Source: Cryobacterium sp. PH31-AA6 (GTDB taxonomy: Bacteria; Actinomycetota; Actinomycetes; Actinomycetales; Microbacteriaceae). Taken from it: a stretch of DNA of 64,000 nt. Positions 46,253 through 56,091 of the stretch are shown piece by piece. Each line of letters starts with the position of its first letter. Positions within the stretch are counted from its first letter, which is position 1. The notes below the pieces were generated by a model that saw only the letters and a list, made by a program, of their open reading frames with translations, did no database searches and was not told where the DNA came from. The stretch is taken from contig NZ_JASISS010000003.1 in NCBI RefSeq assembly GCF_030063195.1, positions 62,001 to 126,000 of the forward strand. The letters are read 5' to 3'. The position numbers were made by a program, and so were the translations under genes.

Positions 46253-46624
46253 CTACTCGCCGACGAGGGCGGAGTATTCGGAATAGCTGAGAAGGGCGGG
46301 CAGCTCGGTGAAGGTCACCTTGAGCAGCCAGCCGGCGCCGAACGGGTCACTGTTGACCAGTTCGGGGCTGTCGACGACGGCGTCGTTGGTTTCGGTGACC
46401 GTACCGTTGACCGGGGCGAAGAGCTCGCCGACCGACTTGGTCGACTCGATCTCGCCGACGACGGTGCCCGCCGCGACGGTGCTGCCGACCGCGGGCAACT
46501 CGACGAAGACGACGTCGCCGAGCTTGTCCGCGGCGTAGCCGGTGATGCCGACGAGGGCGGTGTCGCCGTCGACCAGCACCCACTCGTGCTCTGCGGTGTA
46601 CTGCAGTTCAGACTTGTCTGCCAT
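46253..46624 (-). CDS. gcvH: Glycine cleavage system H protein
   Basis: 123 residues from the ATG at 46624, with gaggaa eight bases upstream. The lipoyl lysine is K63 in IESTKSVGE, and YTAEHEWV near the start plus GAGWLLKV near the end are typical. It shuttles the aminomethyl group between P, T and L proteins. The L protein (dihydrolipoyl dehydrogenase) is not in this operon. It starts 34 bases after gcvT. Confidence 0.95.
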   Translation of the reverse strand: MADKSELQYTAEHEWVLVDGDTALVGITGYAADKLGDVVFVELPAVGSTVAAGTVVGEIESTKSVGELFAPVNGTVTETNDAVVDSPELVNSDPFGAGWLLKVTFTELPALLSYSEYSALVGE

Positions 46625-46658
46625 GGGGTTTCCTCTCGAAGGGTGAACTAGGGGGTGA

Positions 46659-47831
<1,173 letters not shown>

Positions 47832-47894
47832 GAGTTCTCCAGGTTGTCGTCGGCCGGGGCCGAGCGAGAATCTCCGGGGCGCGATCGAGCCCCT

Positions 47895-48096
47895 GGGAAC
47901 TCCCCCTCTGTCGTCAGGCCTGAGAGCTTCGCCGCACCGGTCGTGGCTGCGGCTTTCACCATGGGCGAGCCGCGCTGAAGCTGCGACTACTTTTCAGAGT
48001 GGCCAGTTCGATGCGGTACGAGTACCTGAGAGATTGTCGGGGAGGATTGCTCCTTCGGTGTTCGCCCGCCTGGCGGCGTCGAACTCTCCCGCATCG
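47895..48096 (-). ncRNA. Tandem glycine riboswitch upstream of gcvT
   Basis: Read on the minus strand, aptamer 1 starts cgggagag (48093 downwards), with ccgaaggagca (around 48050), aatctctcaggta (around 48030) and ctgaaaag (around 47995). Aptamer 2 has ggtgaaagcc (around 47955), gcgaagctctcaggcc (around 47925) and gacagaggggga (around 47905). These are the conserved elements of gcvT-type glycine riboswitches, here as a two-aptamer tandem. About 65 bases separate it from the gcvT start, enough for an expression platform. It should switch the gcvTHP operon on with glycine. Confidence 0.9.
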
Positions 48097-48212
48097 ACCG
48101 TGATGGCCCGATATTCGGTTTTCGCCACCAGCCTACCGGTCGGGGCCGCGAAGTCGGCACCGGGTGCAGTCGGCACCGTGGAAGCGGCACCGCGCCGGCA
48201 CCGTGGAACCGG

Positions 48213-48830
48213 CTACTCCTCCGACCAGGGGGAGCTGAACGACTCGACCGCGGCGGCGCCGCAGACCAGCACGGCACTGAGCAGCCCCTCCATCGTGTTC
48301 GAGCGCAGCAGGGTGATCTGATCGAGGGGGCCGACGGGGGTGATGCCCGCCAGCTGCCAGGCGGCGGCCGTCGGATCGTCGGAGAGTTCGACATCCGCGG
48401 ACCAGGCCTGGTCGGTGAACTCGCTGGCCAGGGCGAGGGCACGGCGCACCACCTTTTCGGCCTCCTCCCTGAGCGGGAAAAGGTCGTCGTCCCAGTCCAG
48501 CTCCGGAATCTCACGGATGACCGCCTCGGGGTAAGGGTCTTCCTCGAGCCATTCGACCACTTCCACCCGGCGGTCGCCCTGGGCGAGCACGCCGACGAAC
48601 CCGTCGGATGCCGCGAGCTGGGTGATCTGTGCGACGGTCCCGAAGCCGAAGCGGTGCTCTCCCCCACCGACCTCCTGCCCTCGTTCGATCAGCACGACCC
48701 CGAACTCGGCCGGCTCGTCGGCGAGAATCCGGGACAGCATGACCAGGTAGCGTTCCTCGAAAATCTGCAGTTGCAGGGGGAGGTACGGGAAGAGCACGGA
48801 CCCGAGCGGGAACATCGGCAGCTTGGTCAT
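48213..48830 (-). CDS. LON peptidase substrate-binding domain protein
   Basis: 205 residues; only the N-terminal substrate-binding (LON/PUA-like) domain of Lon, without ATPase or protease. It starts MTKLPMFPLGSVLFPYLPLQLQIFEERY and includes FGFGTVAQI. The ATG at 48830 follows ggagg. Function is unknown in actinobacteria. Encoded upstream of the glycine riboswitch on the same strand; a 116-bp gap makes cotranscription with gcvT unlikely to matter as the riboswitch controls the latter. Confidence 0.9.
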   Translation of the reverse strand: MTKLPMFPLGSVLFPYLPLQLQIFEERYLVMLSRILADEPAEFGVVLIERGQEVGGGEHRFGFGTVAQITQLAASDGFVGVLAQGDRRVEVVEWLEEDPYPEAVIREIPELDWDDDLFPLREEAEKVVRRALALASEFTDQAWSADVELSDDPTAAAWQLAGITPVGPLDQITLLRSNTMEGLLSAVLVCGAAAVESFSSPWSEE

Positions 48831-48871
48831 GCCTCCAGCGAACCACTCCGACGCTCATCCGCCAAGGGGGA

Positions 48872-49660
48872 TCAGCGCGCCCAGGCCGCCGGGTCGACGC
48901 CGACCTCGGCGAGCGCGGCGAACAGCAGCCCGTAACCGACGTAGCCGGTGACCGGAATGAGCAGTGCCCATTCCCGCAGGGAGCCGGCGTTACCGAGCAC
49001 GGGAACGGCCAGGTAGCCGCCGGAGGTCCAGAGCTGGTTGAGCACCGGCACCGTGCGCCAGGCCCGGGGCGGTTTGGGCATCCAGGGCCAGAACAGCGGC
49101 AGCCCGCCCGTGGTGAGCAGGTCCCCGGCGAGATGCACGCCGTAACCGAGGGTGACGCAGACGACGAACCAGTCGGGGCGTTCCGGCGTGAAGACCGTGA
49201 TGCCGGCGGCCGCAACCAGTCCGATCAGCCAGGCTGTCGGCCAGGACTTGCGGGACAGTCCGAGTGCGTAAGCGGCGAAGGCGATCGAGGCGGCACTCGC
49301 GGCCGCGATCCCCACGTCGACAGGCCGGGCGAACCCGGGCAATTGCCAGGTCAGCCGGTCGAGGCCGGTCGCCAACAACCAGATGCAGGCGATGGCGAAC
49401 AGCCCGTGCAATCCGTGGCGGTGACCACCCGAGACGCGGGAGATGCCGCGGGTGACGAACCCGCCGAGCACGGGTACGGAGCGCGAGATGGTCGCCGAAC
49501 CGTGGTCGGCATCGGCGAGGAGGGCTGCCCCCGCGCAAAGGAGCGCGCCGGTGATCGTGCCGGAGGGAGACACCGGGAAGATGCCGAGGCCGTGGCCGGC
49601 GGTCGCCGTGAGCGCGATCCACGCGGCCGCGCCGGTCATGGCATGGTGAGCACCCATCAT
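48872..49660 (-). CDS. YdjM-like membrane-bound metal-dependent hydrolase
   Basis: 262 residues from the ATG at 49660. The DUF457-type signature is visible: MGAHHAMTGAAAWIAL (first helix with His pair), LLADADHGSATI (Asp/His ligands) and GHRHGLHGL (second His cluster), then several hydrophobic helices and VHLAGDLLTTGGLPLFWPW. These residues make a putative metal site within the membrane. Substrate is unknown. It is encoded 40 bases upstream of the LON-domain gene. Confidence 0.85.
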   Translation of the reverse strand: MMGAHHAMTGAAAWIALTATAGHGLGIFPVSPSGTITGALLCAGAALLADADHGSATISRSVPVLGGFVTRGISRVSGGHRHGLHGLFAIACIWLLATGLDRLTWQLPGFARPVDVGIAAASAASIAFAAYALGLSRKSWPTAWLIGLVAAAGITVFTPERPDWFVVCVTLGYGVHLAGDLLTTGGLPLFWPWMPKPPRAWRTVPVLNQLWTSGGYLAVPVLGNAGSLREWALLIPVTGYVGYGLLFAALAEVGVDPAAWAR

Positions 49661-49754
49661 CGGTGGAACGCCCCTTCGGCTGCAGCCGAGCGGAAGACCG
49701 GGCCTGACCACACTAGGTTGCCCGACCGGGCGGCGCGAACCCGGTCGGACCGCC

Positions 49755-51419
49755 TCAGGACTCCGTGACCTGCCCCGCGTCCACGCTCCAGTGCCGGTCG
49801 GTCTGCACGTGTTCAAGCATCCGCCGGTCGTGGGTGACCAGAAGAAGAGTGCCCTGGTAGGACTCGAGCGCCTGCTCGAGCTGCTCGATCGCCGCGAGGT
49901 CGAGATGGTTGGTCGGCTCGTCGAGCACGAGCAGATTGACCCCGGTCGCCTGGAGCAGGGCCAGGCCGGCCCTGGTGCGTTCGCCCGGGGAGAGCTCGTC
50001 GACGGGCCGGCCGACGTGGTCAGCCTTCAGCCCGAACTTGGCGAGCAGGGTGCGCACCTCGGCCATGGACAGGTCGGGCACCAGCTCCTCGAAGCTTGTG
50101 GAGAGCGGCCGATCACCGGCCAGGAGTGCACGAGCCTGGTCGATCTCGCCGATTCGCACGCTCGCCCCGAGCGCGGCCGTGCCCTCATCCGGCTCCTGCC
50201 TGCCGAGCAGCGCCCGGAGCAGGGTGGTCTTGCCCGCCCCGTTCGGGCCGGTGATACCGATCCGTTCGCCGGCGTTGACCTGCAGCGACACCGGACCGAG
50301 GGTGAAGTCACCCCGGCGGAAAGAAGCCGCACCGAGCGTGGCGACCACGGCGCTCGACCGGGGTGCGGCGCCGATGGTGAACTCCAGCTGCCACTCCTTG
50401 CGCGGCTCCTCGACCTCCTCGAGGCGGCTGATCCGGCTTTCCATCTGCCGCACCTTCTGCGCCTGCTTCTCGCTGGACTCGGCGGAGGCCTTGCGCCTGA
50501 TCTTGTCGTTATCCGGCGCCTTCTTCATGGCGTTCCGAACGCCCTGGCTCGACCATTCCCGCTGGGTGCGGGCCCGGCCGACCAGATCGGCCTTCTTCGC
50601 GGCGAACTCGTCGAAGTCCTCGCGCTTGTGGCGCCTGGCCGTTTCACGTTCGGCGAGGTAGGAGTCGTAGCCGCCGCCGAACACCCGGTTCGCGTTCTGC
50701 GCCAGGTCGAGTTCGAGCACCCGGGTCACGCAGCGGGCGAGGAACTCCCGGTCGTGGCTGACCAGCACGACACCGCCGCGCAGCCCGCGCACGAAGGCCT
50801 CCAACCGCTCCAGCCCGTCGAGATCGAGGTCGTTGGTCGGTTCGTCGAGCAGCACGATGTCGAACCGGGAGAGCAGCAGGGCGGCGAGACCGACCCTGGC
50901 CGCCTGGCCCCCCGAGAGCGCCGTCATCGACGTGTTCTCGGCCAGGTCGGTGCCGAGCCGGAGCCCGAGTTCGGCGAGCACGATCGGCAGCCGGTCGTCG
51001 AGGTCGGCGGCGCCGCTCGCGAGCCACCGGTCCAGAGCCCTCGAGTACACATCGGCCGGGTCGACGCCGTCCGGGCGCGGAGCGGTTTCGGCGAGGGCCG
51101 ACGCGGCGGCATCCATCTCGAGGGTCGCCTCCGCGCACCCGGTGCGGCGGGCGATGTAGCCCGAGATCGTCTCGCCGGCCACGCGCTCGTGTTCCTGCGG
51201 CAACCAACCGACGAAGGCATCCGTCGGGGCCAGGCTGACCGTGCCCGCCTGCGGCACCAGGATGCCGGCGAGCAGCCGGAGCAGGGTGGACTTGCCTGCC
51301 CCGTTCGCGCCGACCACTCCGATGACGTCTCCGGGGGCGACGGTGAGATCGAGCGATTCGAACAGGGTGCGGTGGGCGTAGCCGCCGGCCAGTCCCCTGG
51401 CGACGAGTGTTGCGGTCAT
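49755..51419 (-). CDS. ABC-F subfamily ATPase
   Basis: 554 residues: two soluble ABC domains joined by an arginine/lysine-rich linker with a coiled coil (KKADLVGRARTQREWSSQGV to EEVEEPRKEW). The first domain has GANGAGKSTLLRLL, LSGGQAARVGLAALLLSRFD and LLDEPTNDLDLDG; the second has GPNGAGKTTLLRALLGRQEPDEG and LSPGERTRAGLA, LVLDEPTNHLD. This is the ABC-F pattern of ribosome-acting proteins (EttA/Uup/Vga). A member giving antibiotic protection cannot be told from a translation factor here. The start is the ATG at 51419 with no leader space resembling a ribosome site. Confidence 0.92.
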   Translation of the reverse strand: MTATLVARGLAGGYAHRTLFESLDLTVAPGDVIGVVGANGAGKSTLLRLLAGILVPQAGTVSLAPTDAFVGWLPQEHERVAGETISGYIARRTGCAEATLEMDAAASALAETAPRPDGVDPADVYSRALDRWLASGAADLDDRLPIVLAELGLRLGTDLAENTSMTALSGGQAARVGLAALLLSRFDIVLLDEPTNDLDLDGLERLEAFVRGLRGGVVLVSHDREFLARCVTRVLELDLAQNANRVFGGGYDSYLAERETARRHKREDFDEFAAKKADLVGRARTQREWSSQGVRNAMKKAPDNDKIRRKASAESSEKQAQKVRQMESRISRLEEVEEPRKEWQLEFTIGAAPRSSAVVATLGAASFRRGDFTLGPVSLQVNAGERIGITGPNGAGKTTLLRALLGRQEPDEGTAALGASVRIGEIDQARALLAGDRPLSTSFEELVPDLSMAEVRTLLAKFGLKADHVGRPVDELSPGERTRAGLALLQATGVNLLVLDEPTNHLDLAAIEQLEQALESYQGTLLLVTHDRRMLEHVQTDRHWSVDAGQVTES

Positions 51420-51724
51420 GACCCCATGTTCTCACCGCTGCCCTTCGTTCTCTTGCCGCTCCGCCCGATAGCGCCCGCAGCTGGCCCCCGCGTCATGACC
51501 ATCAAGTCGAGGGACACCTCCGACGTGAATCGCCTTTCGCCGGCGACGACGTACCCGTCACCTTCGGTCGAGACGGCACCGAAGCGGAAACACCGGCAGC
51601 ATGGTCACCACGTGGACGACCGCACATGTGCCAGAATTTCCAAGGCCTGCTGACCGGCACAACGAACGGCAGCACCGGGCATCTTGGATGGCGAGAAGCC
51701 AGTGGTCGATTCAGGGGGAAACAC
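51420..51724. other. 305-bp intergenic region before the hypothetical membrane protein
   Basis: No gene supported. It separates the divergent ABC-F and hypothetical genes. It contains the sequence accccatgttctcaccg next to the ABC-F start, of which a variant (accatgttctcattg) recurs at about 52671-52690, and cccgtcaccttcggtc at about 51554, with a variant (cccgtcaccttggtct) at about 52575. These paired patches bracket the next gene. Confidence 0.5.
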
Positions 51725-52555
51725 ATGATCGCGACAGTGTTGAGCATTTTCCGACGTCATGGATTGCTGGCAGGGGCAATCCTCCTCATCCTGAGCCCCG
51801 CTCTACTGGACTTCAGAGGTCTCAGTGACGCGACGAAAGATGTCGCCCACACCCGAGACGCGTTGATCGGCCTGGTTGGCATCCTGGTTACCGCCCGGCT
51901 CGTGGACGCGTGGAGCAAGCGGCGAACCCAAGAACAAGACAAGGATCGCTTCCGGGGAATATCCACCATTGCGTTCCGCAGCCTCTCGCAGACCGTCAAT
52001 GACGTCGGCCGCATGCTGCTAGCGCCGCTGGTAGGCGCGGACCTGTATTCGGCCGGTATCCCCGGCTTCGAAAAGGGCGACCACGCGACGAATCTCGCCA
52101 CCCTGGGCGCTCTCGGGATTCAGCCGCAACCGCACGCGATTAGCGGCTTCTGGGATCAGATTGACGATCACAAACTGGGAATCGATCTGACGGCCCTGTG
52201 CTCTCAGCCGGAGTTCGCAGAGTTGATGTTTCGTGTCACGTCCTCGACCAGACGTCGACTGCAGGCATGCATGGCCGATTGGGCGCCGGTGATGGTTACT
52301 GTTCCTGAAGCGAACGAGGAACTGGAACCGGGATGGGAACTCTCGGATCAGCTCGTCCTTCTCGCGGAAAGCTGGCGCTCGCTCGCGGCTGCGCTCACCG
52401 ACAGGTCCTCCCTTCCGGCCACCGCCGAGATCGACCGGGTACGCGGTCATTACTTCACCACAATCCAGCAGTATCGGAGCTGGCTCGAGGTACTTCAACA
52501 GCACGCCAAACTACCGACGAAGGGATTCATCACCCAGCCCCAGAGTCATCCTTGA
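51725..52555 (+). CDS. Hypothetical protein with two N-terminal membrane helices
   Basis: 276 residues from the ATG at 51725, chosen for the aggggga seven bases upstream. Two short hydrophobic segments occur at about residues 4-24 and 40-60, connected by a loop with DFRGLSDATKDVAHTRDAL, then WSKRRTQEQDKDRF and a soluble alpha-helical part with Cys/Trp residues. No family was recognised; the arrangement suggests a small membrane-bound anchor with a cytoplasmic helical domain. Base composition looks less G+C-rich than its neighbours, with more adenine at third positions, and the gene is bracketed by duplicated patches: signs of recent acquisition. Confidence 0.6.
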   Translation: MIATVLSIFRRHGLLAGAILLILSPALLDFRGLSDATKDVAHTRDALIGLVGILVTARLVDAWSKRRTQEQDKDRFRGISTIAFRSLSQTVNDVGRMLLAPLVGADLYSAGIPGFEKGDHATNLATLGALGIQPQPHAISGFWDQIDDHKLGIDLTALCSQPEFAELMFRVTSSTRRRLQACMADWAPVMVTVPEANEELEPGWELSDQLVLLAESWRSLAAALTDRSSLPATAEIDRVRGHYFTTIQQYRSWLEVLQQHAKLPTKGFITQPQSHP

Positions 52556-52603
52556 TGATGTCGACCGTATTACCCCGTCACCTTGGTCTTTTCCGGCAAT
52601 CCC

Positions 52604-52690
52604 CTGTTCTGCGGCAGCCAGCCGACGGGGCCAGGCTGACCGTGCCCGCCCGCGGCGCGAGGACGCTCTCTCACCATGTTCTCATTGACC
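52604..52690 (-). pseudogene. Remnant of the 5' part of an ABC-F gene
   Basis: The stretch tgcggcagccagccgac then ggggccaggctgaccgtgcc (52609-52645) is nearly identical to 51197-51245 inside the ABC-F gene, apart from a 12-base deletion; both are on the same orientation. It is followed by an ABC-F start-like patch (accatgttctcattg). It looks like a small, decayed duplicate of the ABC-F 5' end on the far side of the hypothetical gene. Confidence 0.42.
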
Positions 52691-52746
52691 GCGTACCCTG
52701 TTACTGCCCCCGTGACCGGCACGGCGGCAGTTCGAAGGGCTTTCTC

Positions 52747-53094
52747 GTGGATACCACCCTGCTCCGGCGTTTCGTCACGACCGCCGAAGCCACTAACTGG
52801 GGTGCCGCGGCGAAGACCCTCAACATGACCCGCGCCACCCTCCTCATCTCCATCCGCAAGCTCGAGGACGAGGTCGGCGGCGAACTGTTCGTCACCATCG
52901 ACGACGTGCCCACCCTGACGAGCGCCGGACTCGAACTGCTCGAGGTCGCGAGACCTCTGGTACGCAAGCCCGTGGCATCCGACGCCCCGAAGGCTCAGGC
53001 GAAGGCCGGCGGCAAGGCAAAAGCCTCCAAAGGCCAGGGGCGCGCGCCGGCGGTCAAGGGTGCGCCGAAGCCCAAGGGGCGCCAGTCTCGCTGA
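52747..53094 (+). CDS. LysR-type helix-turn-helix with a basic histone-like tail
   Basis: 115 residues from the GTG at 52747 (aaggg nine bases upstream). Residues about 1-62 form a LysR N-terminal winged helix: LLRRFVTTAEATNWGAAAKTLNMTRATLLISIRKLEDEVGGELF. The large effector domain of LysR proteins is absent. Instead a stop follows about 50 residues of low-complexity Lys/Ala/Gly/Pro sequence (KAQAKAGGKAKASKGQG, KGAPKPKGRQSR), resembling the tails of histone-like actinobacterial nucleoid proteins. A DNA-binding protein that lacks ligand sensing is the natural reading. It is convergent with the DUF2461 gene, 16 bases apart. Confidence 0.7.
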   Translation: MDTTLLRRFVTTAEATNWGAAAKTLNMTRATLLISIRKLEDEVGGELFVTIDDVPTLTSAGLELLEVARPLVRKPVASDAPKAQAKAGGKAKASKGQGRAPAVKGAPKPKGRQSR

Positions 53095-53110
53095 GCGGAT
53101 CCGTCGGTCT

Positions 53111-53830
53111 CTAGCGGGCGGATCTCCGCCCGGTCGCGGCCTCGCGTTCGAGGGGCGTGACACCCGCGAGGGGCGTGTTCAGGAAATCGATGACGGGGGT
53201 GATCGCGCGGAACCGCTCGATCACAAGGTCAATGAATCCGTCGTCCAGTGCCGCCGCACCCGGCAGGTTCGAGAACAGCGCCCAGCGCCGGTTGAGCAGC
53301 AGGTCGGCCGCCGGGTGGTCGACCGGAAACCCCTTCGGGGAGCGCACGAGCGGGTGGCCGTCCAGGGGCTCGGCCAGCCGCACGAGGGAGTCCTCGACGA
53401 GGAGGGCGCGCAGCCGCTCGTGGTGTTCGAGCAGGTATTCGCGGATGGCGAAGAGTTGAGGCGGTCCCGGGCTGTAGGCGCCGCCGGCGACCATGACCCC
53501 GTGCACGCCGACCTGGAGGAAAAGCCCGGCTCCCCCGGTCTTCTCGAGTCCCTGGCGCGGCCATGACGCGGCCAGATGGGTCTTGTACGGAGTCTTGTCG
53601 TGTGAGAAGCGCACGTCGCGGTAGATCCGCAGCATGGCCTTGTTCGGCGGCCGGATGTAGTCGGGGGCGAAGTCGGCCAGCCGGGTGTTCACCGCGTCGA
53701 TGACCTCCAGCATCCGGGCCTTCAGCTCTCGCTCGTAGACCGGTTTGTGCTCTTCGAACCACTCCCGGTTGTTGCGATGTTCCAGTTCTTCGAGAAAGTC
53801 GAAGGCCTGCTCGCTCAAATGCGGCCCCAT
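53111..53830 (-). CDS. DUF2461 domain-containing protein (TIGR02453)
   Basis: 239 residues beginning MGPHLSEQAFDFLEELEHRNNREWFEEHKPVYE, the hallmark of the DUF2461 family. Also present: PPNKAMLRIYRDVRFSHDKTPYKTHLAA and GVHGVMVAGGAYSPGP. Function is unknown; structures show an alpha/beta fold. It starts four bases after the repair protein's stop, so the two are cotranscribed. Confidence 0.92.
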   Translation of the reverse strand: MGPHLSEQAFDFLEELEHRNNREWFEEHKPVYERELKARMLEVIDAVNTRLADFAPDYIRPPNKAMLRIYRDVRFSHDKTPYKTHLAASWPRQGLEKTGGAGLFLQVGVHGVMVAGGAYSPGPPQLFAIREYLLEHHERLRALLVEDSLVRLAEPLDGHPLVRSPKGFPVDHPAADLLLNRRWALFSNLPGAAALDDGFIDLVIERFRAITPVIDFLNTPLAGVTPLEREAATGRRSAR

Positions 53831-53834
53831 CAGA

Positions 53835-54404
53835 CTAGGCCTTCTTCGCGGCGGCCTTGGCCGAACGTTTGGTCTCCCGCACCAGGGCCAGTGAGTCGGC
53901 GTCGACGATGTCGGCGACGGATCGGTGCGAGCCGTCCTCGCCGTATGGTGCGGAGGCCTCCCGCCAGCCGTCGGCCGGAACCCCCAGGCGTTTGCCGAGC
54001 AGCGCGAGGAAGATCCGCGCCTTCTGGTCGCCGAACCCGGGCAAGGTCCTCAGCCGGCGGAGGATCTCGGCGCCGGTCGGGGAACCTGAGGTCCAGAGGG
54101 AGGCTGCGTCGCCGTTCCAGTCGCGGGCGATGATCCCGGCGACCTCCTGCACGCGCGCCGCCATCGAGCCGGGAAAACGGTGCACGGCCGGGCTCATGCG
54201 GAAGACCTCGACGAATCCGGCGGGGTCGTAGCCGGCGATCGAAACCGGGTCGAGGGTGCCGATTCGGTCGCGGATCTTGGCCGGACCGGCGAAAGCGATC
54301 TCCATCGCGATCTGCTGGTCGAGGAGCATTCCAAGGAGGAGGGCGAAGGGATCCTCGGTGAGCAGGGTGTCCGCCGCGGGATCGCCGGTGAGGTGCAGTG
54401 TCAT
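53835..54404 (-). CDS. HhH-GPD base-excision DNA repair glycosylase-like protein
   Basis: 189 residues from the ATG at 54404. The AlkA-like pattern: PFALLLGMLLDQQIAMEIAFAGPAKI, then a helix-hairpin-helix LRTLPGFGDQKARIFLALLGKRLG (about 130-153), though the catalytic Asp of classical HhH-GPD is not obvious. Excision of damaged bases is inferred. Such short HhH-GPD proteins are common in actinobacteria. It ends in an Ala/Lys tail (SAKAAAKKA). Confidence 0.87.
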   Translation of the reverse strand: MTLHLTGDPAADTLLTEDPFALLLGMLLDQQIAMEIAFAGPAKIRDRIGTLDPVSIAGYDPAGFVEVFRMSPAVHRFPGSMAARVQEVAGIIARDWNGDAASLWTSGSPTGAEILRRLRTLPGFGDQKARIFLALLGKRLGVPADGWREASAPYGEDGSHRSVADIVDADSLALVRETKRSAKAAAKKA

Positions 54405-54452
54405 GCCGCCATTGTGCCACCGGCGGTGGAGTGCCCGGCCCACGGGTTCGAC

Positions 54453-55985
54453 CTACCGAGGCGCGCCAACGTGAAGAGCCGGGTCGAATTCGTCCTCGTC
54501 GACAAGAGATTCGTCCACGAGGTGCGCCCGGATGGCTTGGCCTCGCCGGTAGCCGACCAGGCCCAACCCAAGAAGGACGGCCAGAGTGCCGAGGGTGAAC
54601 GCCTCGAAGGTGGCCTGGCTGACGCCCCAGATTCCGTCGAAGTCGTACCCGAGGCCGAACAGCGGCTCGAGGGTGCCGGGGAAGATGGCCACCCACGAGC
54701 CGAGGAGGATCCAGGCGAAGCAGAGGGCGCCGAGGGCGCGGAATCCGCGCGTGCCGACCGGAACGCGGAACGGTCGAGGCGTGTTCGGGTAGAGCGTGCG
54801 CAGACGCACGACGGCCGGAATCACGAGCAGGTAGCTCAGCAGGAAGGTGGAGATCGAGATGGTGAGCACGACGCCGAAGATGGCGCCGCTCGTTCCGCTC
54901 AGCTGCATGGCCATGACCATGAACAGCGTGGCGACGATGCCGGACAGCATGTTCACGCGCACGGGCGTTCCAAGCCTCGGGTGGAACTCCCCGAAGAATC
55001 CGCCGAAGAAGGCGCCGTCGGCGGCGGCCATCGCCTGCATCCGGTCACTGATGATCATCCAGGCCGCACCCTGCGCCATCAGGATGAAGCAGAAGACAAC
55101 CGCAGAAATTGTCAGCATCGCGCTCGCTCCGGTTCCGAAGACCGAGTAGACGGTGGCGATGGCTGTGAAGAGCCCGCCGATGCCGTTGATTTCGTCAGCA
55201 GGCACGACGAGCAGGATGGCGAAGATCGGCAGGATGTAGCAGGCCGCGGCAAGGCCGGCAGACCGTGCGACCGAGATGGGAACGTCTCGCCCTGGATTCT
55301 TCATCTCGCCCGCCGCGCTGTTGCCGGATTCGAAGCCGAGGAACGCGAACAGGAGGAGCGGTGTGAGGCCGAGGAAGCCCGCGACGGTTGGCGTGAAGCT
55401 GCCCGGGGTCAGAGCGGTGAAGCCGTGCGTGACGCCGTAGGCGATGGTGACACCGAGGAAGAAGACCAGGAAGGCGATCTTCGCAATCGCTCCCGCAGTC
55501 AGAATCCACTTGCCACGCTCAAGGCTGACAATGGCCGACGTGACCGTGAGCCAGATGAAGACCAGCTTGAACAGGTAGTCGGCCGGCGAACCGTTCTCCA
55601 GCGGCGTGACGTAGTTGGTCCAGGTCTCGGTTGCGACGAACGCCATCGCGCCGCCCACCCAGACCGGTTGGGTGACCCAGCTCAGCAGTGACGCCACGGC
55701 GGCGGCGGCGCGACCGAATGCCCGGCGAACCCACACGTAAATGCCGCCCTCGTCGGTAAAGGCGCCGCCCGTCTCGGCAAAGATCAGGCCGTAGGGAATG
55801 AGGAAGAAGACGCACAGGATCACCGTCCAGGTGAGGGTCTCGGCCCCGAAACCCGAGACCTGGCCGAGTGTCTCAATCGAGACGACCGCGGCGACCAGAA
55901 GGGCGACGATGTCGAATCGGCCCAGGGTTCGTTTCAGCCGGTGTGTCTGCTGTTCGGCCAATTCGGTCTGCATGCCGTCGCTCAT
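54453..55985 (-). CDS. APC family amino acid permease (glutamate/GABA antiporter-like)
   Basis: 510 residues with about twelve to fourteen hydrophobic helices. The N-terminal helix region TLGRFDIVALLVAAVVSIETLGQVSGFGAE, then FAETGGAFTDEGGIYVWVRRAFGR and GFESGNSAAGEMKNPGRDVP, place it in the amino acid-polyamine-organocation superfamily, resembling the glutamate:GABA antiporter group. The substrate is inferred only. The ATG at 55985 has gaaggagt upstream. It is divergent from a small pseudogene-like region. Confidence 0.9.
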   Translation of the reverse strand: MSDGMQTELAEQQTHRLKRTLGRFDIVALLVAAVVSIETLGQVSGFGAETLTWTVILCVFFLIPYGLIFAETGGAFTDEGGIYVWVRRAFGRAAAAVASLLSWVTQPVWVGGAMAFVATETWTNYVTPLENGSPADYLFKLVFIWLTVTSAIVSLERGKWILTAGAIAKIAFLVFFLGVTIAYGVTHGFTALTPGSFTPTVAGFLGLTPLLLFAFLGFESGNSAAGEMKNPGRDVPISVARSAGLAAACYILPIFAILLVVPADEINGIGGLFTAIATVYSVFGTGASAMLTISAVVFCFILMAQGAAWMIISDRMQAMAAADGAFFGGFFGEFHPRLGTPVRVNMLSGIVATLFMVMAMQLSGTSGAIFGVVLTISISTFLLSYLLVIPAVVRLRTLYPNTPRPFRVPVGTRGFRALGALCFAWILLGSWVAIFPGTLEPLFGLGYDFDGIWGVSQATFEAFTLGTLAVLLGLGLVGYRRGQAIRAHLVDESLVDEDEFDPALHVGAPR

Positions 55986-56091
55986 CGGGCACTCCTTCTC
56001 GCGGAGTCTGCTCCGCTTCGTTCAACTATCACGCATAAACCGGGCACGACTTGACCGCACAATCACCAGATCGACCGGGTGTCATCGCGTT

